A stretch of DNA of 12,503 nt from DUAG01 sp046756865 (GTDB lineage: Bacteria; Nitrospirota; Nitrospiria; SBBL01; JAADHI01). The DNA is taken from NCBI GenBank assembly GCA_046756865.1, contig JBHHXE010000060.1, positions 1 to 12,503 on the forward strand, written 5' to 3'. Below the pieces are notes generated by a model, which saw only the letters and a program-made list of their open reading frames with translations, was not told the DNA's origin and ran no database searches. The translations under genes and the position numbers were made by a program. How positions within the stretch are numbered: the stretch's first letter is position 1; each line of letters begins with the position of its first letter. Below, in pieces: positions 5,473 through 11,383 of the stretch.

Positions 5473-7938
5473 ATGAATGCGGTGCAACGGCATTATATTG
5501 AAGTGGTCACTCCCGAGGTCGAGGGGCGGTTCCATTACCATCTCCCACCAGAGCTTGTGAACACAAAATTGGAACCCGGGGTACGGCTCTTGGTTCCTTT
5601 TGGCCGAGGCTGGCGTATGGCCTTTTTCGTTCGGGCGGTTGCCCGGCCTGGTGTAAAGGCGACCAAGGCCGTCCTTGGGGTTCTGGACGAGACCTCCCTC
5701 ATTGTCGGGCCTCTTTTTAAGCTCTTGCTTTGGATCTCGGATTATTACTTTGCCCCTTTGGGCGCGGCGATCAAAGGGAGTCTTCCCCAGGGAATACATC
5801 TTTCTGTTCGTAGAAGATTCAGCCTTGCAGATTCTGGTAAATCTGCCCACGGTTCAGGTCATGAACCGGTTCGGGCGAAAATGAAAAAGACGATCCGGCA
5901 AGGTGTGATGGATCTGTTGTCAACGGAGGGTCCGATGACGGAGCCGCAGCTCAAGAAACGGCTCGAAGGGAAGACCTTAAGCCGTACGCTGTCTATATTG
6001 GTCAAAGCGGGATTGATTAAATCACGCTGGGAGATCACGCCCCCGGCGGTCAAAAAAATATTTCGACGCATCCTTATTTTAAGAAAGAGTCCGGAAGAGA
6101 CCGCGGCCTTTGCAGCCTCTCTCTCCGGGCGTGCCCACCGACAAACCGCCCTTCTGGACATCCTGCTCACGGCAGGGGGTTCCCTTCCCGAAGCGGCGCT
6201 GGAGGCCCCGCTCCGCCCGGCCTTGAAGCGCCTGATTGAAAAAAAATGGATAGATCGAATAGAGGAACCGGCACGGCGGGTACCGAGGCAGGAGAGCGGT
6301 TTTCGTCCGAAGGGGACGATCCGGCTCAATGCCGCCCAAAAGGCGGCGACCGAAAAAGTGATTACCGCGATTAAAACGAAGTTTTTTGCCCCCTTTCTTC
6401 TGCACGGAGTGACGGGGAGCGGTAAGACCGAGGTTTATCTTCGAGTGATTGAAGCGGGACTTCGGCAGGGTAAAGGGGCGATCCTCCTTGTTCCGGAGAT
6501 CTCCCTGACCGCGCAGCTCGTTGCCCGGTTCCATGAACGATTCGGGGATGAGGTTGCTCTTTTCCACAGCGGCCTTTCAGGGGGAGAGCGCTACGATGAA
6601 TGGTGCAGAATCAAGGAGGGGCAGGCCCGCCTGGTGATCGGGGTCCGTTCCGCCATTTTCGCCCCGATGAAAGCGCTCGGGGTCATCATTGTTGATGAAG
6701 AGCAGGATGCTTCTTACAAGCAGGATGAGGGGGTGCGATATCATGCGAGAGATGTGGCGCTGGTCAGAGCCCGGTCCGAGAATGCTGTCGTTGTCCTCGG
6801 GTCCGCCACCCCATCGTTTGAGACCTATCACCACAGCCAGAGTGGGAAGTATCGGTACATGCATCTCCCGGACCGCATTGAGGAAAGGCCTCTTCCAGCC
6901 GTCCGGCTGGTTGATTTGAGAAAAAAAGAGGCTTTGGTTAAGCCCTTTATTACAAGGCCGCTTATCGCCGCGATTGAAAAACGACTTACGGAAAAAGAGC
7001 AGGTGCTGCTGTTTGTTAATCGACGCGGATTTTCGTCCTCGCTCCTTTGTGCGGATTGCGGTGAGCTTCCCTCCTGCCGCCAATGTACGGTTTCGCTCAC
7101 TTACCATAAGGGGAGGAAGCGCCTCGTCTGTCATTATTGTGGCTTTGAATCACCTCCTCCGACTGAATGTCCCAAATGCCGGGGTGCACACATGGTTTAT
7201 CTGGGGATCGGGACAGAACAGGTAGAAGAAGTGATGCGGAGCCTCTTTCCTTCGGCAAGCGTTGCCCGAATGGATCGGGATACCACGCAGAAGAAAGGAT
7301 CTCACCAGAAGATCATAGCTGCGATGGCGCAGAGAGAGATCGATATCCTGATCGGAACACAGATGGTCACAAAAGGGCATGATTTTCCCAGTGTGACCCT
7401 CGTGGGTGTGCTTTGTGGAGACTTATCGCTTCAGTTTCCGGATTTCCGCTCCCCTGAACGGACATTTCAACTCCTTGCCCAGGTGGCCGGCCGTGCGGGG
7501 CGAGGTGAACGTCCGGGAGAGGTGATGATTCAAACATTCCAGCCGGACCATGCGAGCATTGCCTTCACAACGGCCCATGACTACACATCATTCTATCAGG
7601 GAGAGCTTCAGTCCAGAAAGGCCGGTCTCTATCCTCCGTTCTACCGTTTGACCCGCCTCCTCTTGAGAAATCGCCGGGAAGAGGGTCTCGTTCGAGGGGC
7701 TGAGTTGCTGACGGCCCTGATCAAGCGCCACCTCCCCGCACAGGGGGTTGAAATACTGGGGCCGGCCCCGACCCCGATGGCGCGAATCCGGGGAGAATAT
7801 CGATATCAAATACTGATGAAGTCACAAAACCAGAAGTGTATTGCGGCAGCGCTGAAACCGGCACTCAAGCGCTGGAAGCAAAAGTCCCAGGACAGAATAC
7901 GACTGGAAGTCGATGTCGATCCGCAACAGTTCGGGTGA
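5473..7938 (+). CDS. priA: Primosomal protein N', replication-restart DNA helicase PriA
   Basis: PriA recognises stalled forks and D-loops and reloads the replicative helicase. The 821-residue product is longer than the 732 of E. coli because of an extended winged-helix stretch (about 120-285). In order it has the N-terminal 3'-end-binding domain (about 8-112), Walker A GVTGSGKT (312-319), and motif II DEEQ (408-411), where most PriA have DEEH. Motif III GSATPS (443-448) follows, then a zinc-binding insert with four cysteine pairs (C526/C529, C535/C538, C553/C556, C566/C569). Motif V lies around GTQMVTKGHDF and motif VI is QVAGRAGRG (670-678). The start follows the AR-like stop by 3 nt with no strong ribosome site, suggesting translational coupling. 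All metal and nucleotide residues are present, so it should be active. The pairing with a nitrogen-control gene is probably incidental. Confidence 0.97.
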   Translation: MNAVQRHYIEVVTPEVEGRFHYHLPPELVNTKLEPGVRLLVPFGRGWRMAFFVRAVARPGVKATKAVLGVLDETSLIVGPLFKLLLWISDYYFAPLGAAIKGSLPQGIHLSVRRRFSLADSGKSAHGSGHEPVRAKMKKTIRQGVMDLLSTEGPMTEPQLKKRLEGKTLSRTLSILVKAGLIKSRWEITPPAVKKIFRRILILRKSPEETAAFAASLSGRAHRQTALLDILLTAGGSLPEAALEAPLRPALKRLIEKKWIDRIEEPARRVPRQESGFRPKGTIRLNAAQKAATEKVITAIKTKFFAPFLLHGVTGSGKTEVYLRVIEAGLRQGKGAILLVPEISLTAQLVARFHERFGDEVALFHSGLSGGERYDEWCRIKEGQARLVIGVRSAIFAPMKALGVIIVDEEQDASYKQDEGVRYHARDVALVRARSENAVVVLGSATPSFETYHHSQSGKYRYMHLPDRIEERPLPAVRLVDLRKKEALVKPFITRPLIAAIEKRLTEKEQVLLFVNRRGFSSSLLCADCGELPSCRQCTVSLTYHKGRKRLVCHYCGFESPPPTECPKCRGAHMVYLGIGTEQVEEVMRSLFPSASVARMDRDTTQKKGSHQKIIAAMAQREIDILIGTQMVTKGHDFPSVTLVGVLCGDLSLQFPDFRSPERTFQLLAQVAGRAGRGERPGEVMIQTFQPDHASIAFTTAHDYTSFYQGELQSRKAGLYPPFYRLTRLLLRNRREEGLVRGAELLTALIKRHLPAQGVEILGPAPTPMARIRGEYRYQILMKSQNQKCIAAALKPALKRWKQKSQDRIRLEVDVDPQQFG

Positions 7939-7974
7939 GAGGACGTTCTGTTTTCTGATACTGGATCTGGATCG

Positions 7975-9249
7975 TTAGTGGCTTGATCTGCCTGACCTTT
8001 TCACCTGCGTGTGTAGCGCCACCTTCTGTTTTTCATCCAGAATTTTAAGACCATCGATCTGTTTTTTCAGGCGGTCCCTCTCCATATCGGCGGCCAGGCG
8101 GGCAATCACGTCGATACGCTTGTCAAGCTCCTTTCCGGAAGCGCCTTCCTGTATCCGCTCTTCCAACTCCGTGGTCTGAATCCGGTACGCGACTTCATCT
8201 TTTTTTGCCTGTTGAAGTGCTGCAATCTCTAAGGAGATCAGTTTCTTGATCTGGGCCTGGTTGAGTTTTAATTCTTCAGCCCGGTCAAGGAGAGAGCCGG
8301 ACTTCCTGCCTGCTCTCCCGGCATGAGCCGATCCCATTCCCATTCGATGGGGGACCCCTACCCGTCTCCGCTTCTGTAGGTTCGTGAGTGTAAGCTGTTG
8401 AGCAGGCGTGATAATTTCTTTGAATTTCTTCGAATACGCCGAAAGGTTCGGGAAAAACTCCCCTTCGAGGTCGGCAGTTCTCTGCATGGCGTCCCGCGTC
8501 TTTTTTAAATCAATGATGGGTTCCTTCATCATGTCGTAGGCTTCGGCCCGGCTGATTTCGATTTCCGTCCCGATTCGGATGACCTCACGGCGCGCTGCCT
8601 GGATGGTCTCCCGGAGGGCGGTTTTCTGCGCTTCCGTAAGCTTTATCTCCGCGCGGTAATCTCCATAGGCACGCTTAAACTGACCGAGGGCAAGGAGGCC
8701 GATTCGCAGGTTAAATCCTTCCGGATGTTCCAGATTGACCCTGGGCCGGCGTATGGTCCTGAAAATTTCCTTTTGTTCGGGGCTGAGGATTCCCTGGAGG
8801 ACCTCGACGGCTCTGAGCATTCGGTTCATCTCATCGGTTTCGACCCCGCCGGTCAAGATGTTGGTCATGCTATAGGTTTCTTTCAAAAGAAAGCCATACC
8901 GCCTTTTCAGCCCGACCTCTTCAAACATTCCAGTCAGGAAAGCTTCTTTTTGCCAGATATCTTTTTTAAAGGCACTGACCTCCTTTTGAATGTCCTTGAT
9001 CTGGTCTCCACTGAGATGGAGAGGCTCCCTTGCCGCCAGATAATCGTGGGCCAGGGCTTCTACGGCGCGGATCATCCTGGGGCCGGGTGTCATCTCGGTC
9101 CCTGTACGATTGTGCGGCGCGCTCATCGCTTCCGACCCGGTTACAATAATGGCCAGGGCCAGAATCATTCGAAGGAATGCTTTTACTCCGGTCCCTGTGA
9201 GAATAACTTCCCATGCACAATCTGATGTTTCATTGCAATTTTTTTTCAT
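7975..9249 (-). CDS. Exported triple LTxxQ-module protein (Spy/CpxP/ZraP-like)
   Basis: The 424-residue protein starts at 9249, chosen over an upstream in-frame ATG at 9321 because AGGAGGAG precedes it and the promoter lies between. A long n-region and the hydrophobic stretch around 27-37 ending in AMSA (about 44) suggest export to the periplasm. The mature part is strongly helical and holds three paired boxes of the LTxxQ type: LSGDQ (79) with LSPEQ (155), LTEAQ (204) with ITPAQ (280), and LNQAQ (329) with LDEKQ (404). The repeat period is exactly 125 residues. Single-module relatives such as Spy and CpxP (about 160 residues) are periplasmic chaperones or envelope-stress sensors, and ZraP binds zinc. 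A Met/His/Arg/Gly-rich linker (about 296-317) joins modules two and three. No cysteine remains after the signal. Function is inferred from family only: protein holding or metal-linked stress protection. It converges on priA with 36 nt between. Confidence 0.8.
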   Translation of the reverse strand: MKKNCNETSDCAWEVILTGTGVKAFLRMILALAIIVTGSEAMSAPHNRTGTEMTPGPRMIRAVEALAHDYLAAREPLHLSGDQIKDIQKEVSAFKKDIWQKEAFLTGMFEEVGLKRRYGFLLKETYSMTNILTGGVETDEMNRMLRAVEVLQGILSPEQKEIFRTIRRPRVNLEHPEGFNLRIGLLALGQFKRAYGDYRAEIKLTEAQKTALRETIQAARREVIRIGTEIEISRAEAYDMMKEPIIDLKKTRDAMQRTADLEGEFFPNLSAYSKKFKEIITPAQQLTLTNLQKRRRVGVPHRMGMGSAHAGRAGRKSGSLLDRAEELKLNQAQIKKLISLEIAALQQAKKDEVAYRIQTTELEERIQEGASGKELDKRIDVIARLAADMERDRLKKQIDGLKILDEKQKVALHTQVKRSGRSSH

Positions 9250-9279
9250 GGTGGTCACTCCTCCTATGAGATTGAACGT

Positions 9280-9309
9280 ATTATATGCGCAATTCTGCCC
9301 TGCAAGGGC
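9280..9309 (-). promoter_or_regulatory. Promoter of the LTxxQ gene with a dyad at the -35 position
   Basis: A perfect TATAAT (9280-9285, minus strand) has no good -35 box. Instead a perfect inverted repeat GCCCT-GCA-AGGGC occupies 9297-9309, where the -35 should be. That arrangement suggests an activator-dependent promoter. The regulator is not identified. Confidence 0.45.
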
Positions 9310-9640
9310 GGGCTTCCTCAACTCCGAACTCTATCAGGAGCGTCCGCCCCATGTCACCTTATGTTTCCCGGAGAACGGTGAGTCCTGATCCCTTCGGTTT
9401 CTCGTCCCGCCCTGTCGGAGACAGGATTGTGCTCCGTGTTTGTGTTCGAAAAAGCTTGAAGATACGGAACACCTGCCAGGGGAGAGAGAGGAGCCCTTCC
9501 AATCGGGGAGCTTCGGAGGATGAAAGGACAGGAGAGCGGATTATGTGCCCCGGGCCGGTTGCGATGAGCTGAAGTGGCATGAGAATGCAATCATGATCCC
9601 ATCATGGGCGGATGCGAGGGTTCGGTGAGGGTTCGGAACC
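9310..9640. other. Gene-free stretch between the LTxxQ promoter and the small-gene operon
   Basis: No gene can be supported. Overlapping short frames on both strands have no ribosome sites and no protein-like sequence. Visible structure: hairpin CCTGTC-GGA-GACAGG (9411-9425), dyad CATGAT-CCC-ATCATG (9592-9606), and a tandem pair of GAGGGTTCGG at 9616-9625 and 9627-9636, just past the stop of the last small gene. It most likely holds the 3' end of the small-gene transcript. Confidence 0.4.
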
Positions 9641-9874
9641 TTAATGAATCAGGCCACTTTCCTGGAGTGTAAGGACCTCAGCATGCTTACGGCCCTGCTG
9701 AATGCTTGCGGCAGCCTGGGCCACCCCGCCGGAAAATTCAAGAAATTCCTGATGGCTGAGGTGAAAGGTTGTCCGCCCGAAAAAGGAAAGGTGGATCATA
9801 CCGCAGTTACACGCCCTGATGTCGATCGAATCCCTGTTTGTGAAATGCTGTCCTTTCGGATCGTTGTGTATCAT
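9641..9874 (-). CDS. Small protein of unknown function (77 aa), last gene of the Fur-controlled operon
   Basis: The start ATG at 9874 has GAGGGA 8 nt upstream. The core reads RACNCGMIHLSFFGRTTFHL and continues as SHQEFLEFSGGVAQAAAS, that is, a CxC pair, two strands, then a helix opening with S-H-Q-E-F. The same [FL]-x-[LF]-[ST]-x-x-EF pattern followed by an amphipathic helix ending in alanines occurs in the 65-residue protein upstream, so the two are possibly diverged paralogues. There is no signal peptide, so it should be cytosolic. It lies 83 nt beyond that gene, with a strong hairpin in between. I do not recognise a named family with confidence. Confidence 0.6.
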   Translation of the reverse strand: MIHNDPKGQHFTNRDSIDIRACNCGMIHLSFFGRTTFHLSHQEFLEFSGGVAQAAASIQQGRKHAEVLTLQESGLIH

Positions 9875-9922
9875 TGCATGGGTCCCTCGCGGTTAATGAT
9901 TTCTATTTGATCGAAGCGTAAC

Positions 9923-9943
9923 AGTCCATCGCGGGGATGGACT
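9923..9943. repeat. Intercistronic hairpin in the small-gene operon
   Basis: AGTCCATC-GCGGG-GATGGACT is a perfect 8-bp inverted repeat with a 5-nt loop, 14 nt after the stop of the 65-aa gene and about 50 nt before the start of the 77-aa gene. No T-run follows on the minus strand, so it looks more like an mRNA processing or stability element, or a partial attenuator, than a terminator. Confidence 0.55.
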
Positions 9944-9957
9944 CCTGGGGAAAGTTT

Positions 9958-10155
9958 TTAAAGTGAAAGGAGAAACTCTTCATCTTCTTTCTCTTCAGCC
10001 CGCTTCAGGAGATTGCTCAAAGATGTGAATTCCTCCCGGGTAAAGCGAAGACGGATATTTTGCATTCCGATGTGGTAATCGTCAAACCGGCGCTCAATCT
10101 TCCCGAAGGGTGATTCAGAGAGCGTCACGGTATGATGGTCGAGGTTTTTTTCCAT
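9958..10155 (-). CDS. Small protein of unknown function (65 aa)
   Basis: The start at 10155 has GAGG 5 nt upstream; a longer in-frame start at 10320 lacks a ribosome site and would overlap the preceding gene. The sequence has a polar N-terminus, then strands (GKIERRFDDYHIG, QNIRLRF), then a helix beginning TREEFTSLSNLLKRAEEK, and an acidic-hydrophobic tail. The strand-then-EF-helix pattern recurs in the 77-aa product downstream. It is probably cytosolic. It sits 37 nt after the 102-aa gene on the same strand. Function unknown. Confidence 0.6.
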   Translation of the reverse strand: MEKNLDHHTVTLSESPFGKIERRFDDYHIGMQNIRLRFTREEFTSLSNLLKRAEEKEDEEFLLSL

Positions 10156-10192
10156 GACATCCTCATTCCTGTTTTCTGATGGACTCGATGCT

Positions 10193-10501
10193 TCAGGGGG
10201 CCTGGGTGTGGCCCTCCGTTCCCATTGCCGATACTGTCTGACCGCTAACCTTGTGCCCGCTTCCCATAAAGGCCCGGACGGCGGGCTGATCCACCTTAAA
10301 GGTATTGAAAAGCGTCCCAATTTCCTGGTTTCTCATGAGCCCAGGATCCGGGGAGACGACGAGAATCCCGGTCTCTCCGGGGGTGGAGTTCTTTACGTAT
10401 TGCTTGTTGGAACTGACAAAGAAAAGGAGGAGGAAAAGCGAAAAGACACGAAGGATGCCAGGACCCTTTCTGGCATCCATGAAAAGAGAATCCGGAAACA
10501 T
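10193..10501 (-). CDS. Small protein with an N-terminal hydrophobic segment (102 aa)
   Basis: The start at 10501 has AAGGAA 8 nt upstream and lies only 20 nt after the stop of the 110-aa gene. A second possible start is Met8. After a basic stretch (RK at 11-12) comes a strongly hydrophobic segment, about residues 15-29, giving a signal peptide or membrane anchor. A polar domain follows with NTFKVDQPAVRAFMGSG at 66-82. There is no lipobox cysteine and no cysteine at all. Position, spacing and ribosome site favour a real gene, but composition is unremarkable and no family is recognised, so it is the least certain of the four small genes. Confidence 0.45.
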   Translation of the reverse strand: MFPDSLFMDARKGPGILRVFSLFLLLFFVSSNKQYVKNSTPGETGILVVSPDPGLMRNQEIGTLFNTFKVDQPAVRAFMGSGHKVSGQTVSAMGTEGHTQAP

Positions 10502-10521
10502 GAGGAATGTTCCTTTATTTG

Positions 10522-10854
10522 TTACGATCCTACGCCTCGCGCGTTTGGCCTGGGCAAAAGTACAGATCCTGACCCTGGACGGTTTGTTGGGAAAGATATG
10601 ACTTTTCCGGAAGATCTTGGCGTTTTTCTTCTTTCGGTCCTGAGGTGGGCTTCCGCCTTCTTGCAAAGGGTCTGGAGGTTGGCAAGATTTCGGCAATCGA
10701 GTTCTATCGTTTTCTGGGAGTACCAGCCAATCCCTTCACCCCAGGAGAGGAGTCGGATGTGCAAACGCCCAGCATCTCCTTCTTCAGAATTGAGAAAGAC
10801 CTCCAGCTTTTCTGATTCGCTATCGCCTGAAAGAACGCCGATGACTTGTTCCAT
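10522..10854 (-). CDS. Small protein, possibly PC4-like (110 aa), first gene of the Fur-controlled operon
   Basis: The start at 10854 has GGGAG 7 nt upstream. Residues about 14-72 run strand-strand-strand-helix: EKLEVFLNSEEG, GRLHIRLLSWGEGIGWYSQ, KTIELDC, then a helix NLANLQTLCKKAEAHL. This layout, including a W/Y-rich turn followed by K-x-I-x-L and a helix, recalls the PC4/YdbC single-stranded nucleic-acid-binding fold, but that is resemblance only. The basic, Pro/Gly-rich C-terminal tail (about 73-110) contains GKVISFPTNRP, a short motif I associate with tails of small bacterial regulators. No signal peptide. It is the first gene after the iron-responsive promoter, with a leader of roughly 95 nt. 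Confidence 0.65.
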   Translation of the reverse strand: MEQVIGVLSGDSESEKLEVFLNSEEGDAGRLHIRLLSWGEGIGWYSQKTIELDCRNLANLQTLCKKAEAHLRTERRKTPRSSGKVISFPTNRPGSGSVLLPRPNARGVGS

Positions 10855-10930
10855 GAAATTTCTCCCTGCCGTACGGTTGCCCGAATTCTGCTCGCAATAT
10901 AGCGAACGATGGATCTTTTTAAGGAATGAA

Positions 10931-10949
10931 GTTGATAATCATTATCAAC
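10931..10949. promoter_or_regulatory. Fur operator (Fur box)
   Basis: GTTGATAATCATTATCAAC is a perfect 9+1+9 palindrome, and its core TGATAATCATTATCA (10933-10947) is identical to the 7-1-7 Fur consensus. It begins immediately downstream of the -10 box of the minus-strand promoter, covering about +2 to +20. Iron-loaded Fur would therefore block transcription of the four small genes, which should be induced by iron limitation. Confidence 0.9.
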
Positions 10950-10957
10950 CTTTAAAC

Positions 10958-10986
10958 ACAATACCTCCTAATAAACCTAATGTCAA
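10958..10986 (-). promoter_or_regulatory. Strong sigma-70 promoter of the small-gene operon
   Basis: On the minus strand a perfect TTGACA (10981-10986) and TATTGT (10958-10963) are exactly 17 nt apart. A-rich tracts just upstream (10989-11004) look like an UP element. The start is predicted near 10951, at the edge of the Fur box. Confidence 0.85.
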
Positions 10987-11025
10987 GGCCTTTTTTTATT
11001 TTTTCCGACATTTTGCCTTCCCGCA

Positions 11026-11054
11026 TTGACAATAAATTGAGAATGTGATTAATT
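11026..11054 (+). promoter_or_regulatory. Possible forward promoter upstream of the ATPase gene
   Basis: TTGACA (11026-11031) is perfect, but the -10 at 17-nt spacing (TTAATT, 11049-11054) matches only three of six positions. It would transcribe the gene-free stretch ahead of the ExeA-like gene. Confidence 0.35.
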
Positions 11055-11059
11055 CTGAA
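11037..11059. repeat. Operator-like dyad over the possible forward -10 box
   Basis: TTGAGAAT and ATTCTGAA flank a 7-nt spacer and are complementary at seven of eight positions. The segment 11039-11057 also matches the 19-base Fur consensus at about 12 positions by eye, so a weak second Fur site is possible. Confidence 0.35.
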
Positions 11060-11111
11060 CGAACTTGTCCCCTTGTGCTTAATAGGGCGCTTCCTTAAAC
11101 CCGGGTCTCGA

Positions 11112-11200
11112 GCGTTATGATGGGGGCCTTCATCACGCGATTGCGGAATGGGGAACCGCCGATTCTTCTGGAAATACTGTGTTATCGGTCAACGGACCCC
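11112..11200 (+). other. Potential structured RNA leader before the ExeA-like ATPase gene
   Basis: Two hairpins can be drawn. The first is GCG(TTA)TGATG - GGGGCCTT - CATCACGC at 11112-11138. The second is longer and imperfect (11150-11200): GGGG pairs with CCCC, CCG with CGG, and CCGAT with ATCGG, with small internal loops and a 20-nt apical loop. No riboswitch or 6S RNA consensus is recognised. Stems of this length can arise by chance, so this is a candidate only. Confidence 0.3.
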
Positions 11201-11383
11201 TTACCATATAATTACCTAGAATCGTAAATCGTGATTGTAACTGTTCACTGCTCATCATTTAGAAGATTTTTCAGTGGGACTCTGGTCTTGTTTTTCAGGG
11301 GATATTGATATGCCTGGATATACCCGAAGATCAAGCTGTTCCGGGGACTGAGAACGTCTTGTCGGTAATCTGAGACCCGTGTG
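11201..11383. other. Gene-free stretch immediately before the ATPase gene
   Basis: Nothing coding is supported. It contains a 5-bp CACTG/CAGTG stem and scattered GATAT repeats (about 11300-11320). The ATPase start has only a weak ribosome site. Confidence 0.35.

Noticed and set aside
9359..9590. Overlapping 73- and 78-codon frames in the gene-free region
   Set aside because: No ribosome sites, overlapping in more than one frame, and rich in Arg/Ser/Pro as expected of non-coding GC-rich DNA.
9644..9910. An 88-codon plus-strand frame opposite the 77-aa gene
   Set aside because: No ribosome site ahead of the ATG; the opposite strand shows a better start and a pattern shared with its neighbour.
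10985..11004. The T-rich run read as a rho-independent terminator on the plus strand
   Set aside because: No stem precedes it and no plus-strand gene ends there; it fits better as the UP element of the minus-strand promoter.
10154..11029. A 291-codon open frame on the plus strand antiparallel to the small-gene operon
   Set aside because: It has no ribosome site and low-complexity, charge-rich sequence. It also runs through the Fur box and promoter. The four minus-strand frames each have good ribosome sites and proper spacing.
11060..11205. Assignment of the hairpin region as 6S RNA or a known riboswitch
   Set aside because: No TPP, SAM, cobalamin, ZTP, c-di-GMP or 6S signature could be matched by eye, so it is left as an unnamed candidate.
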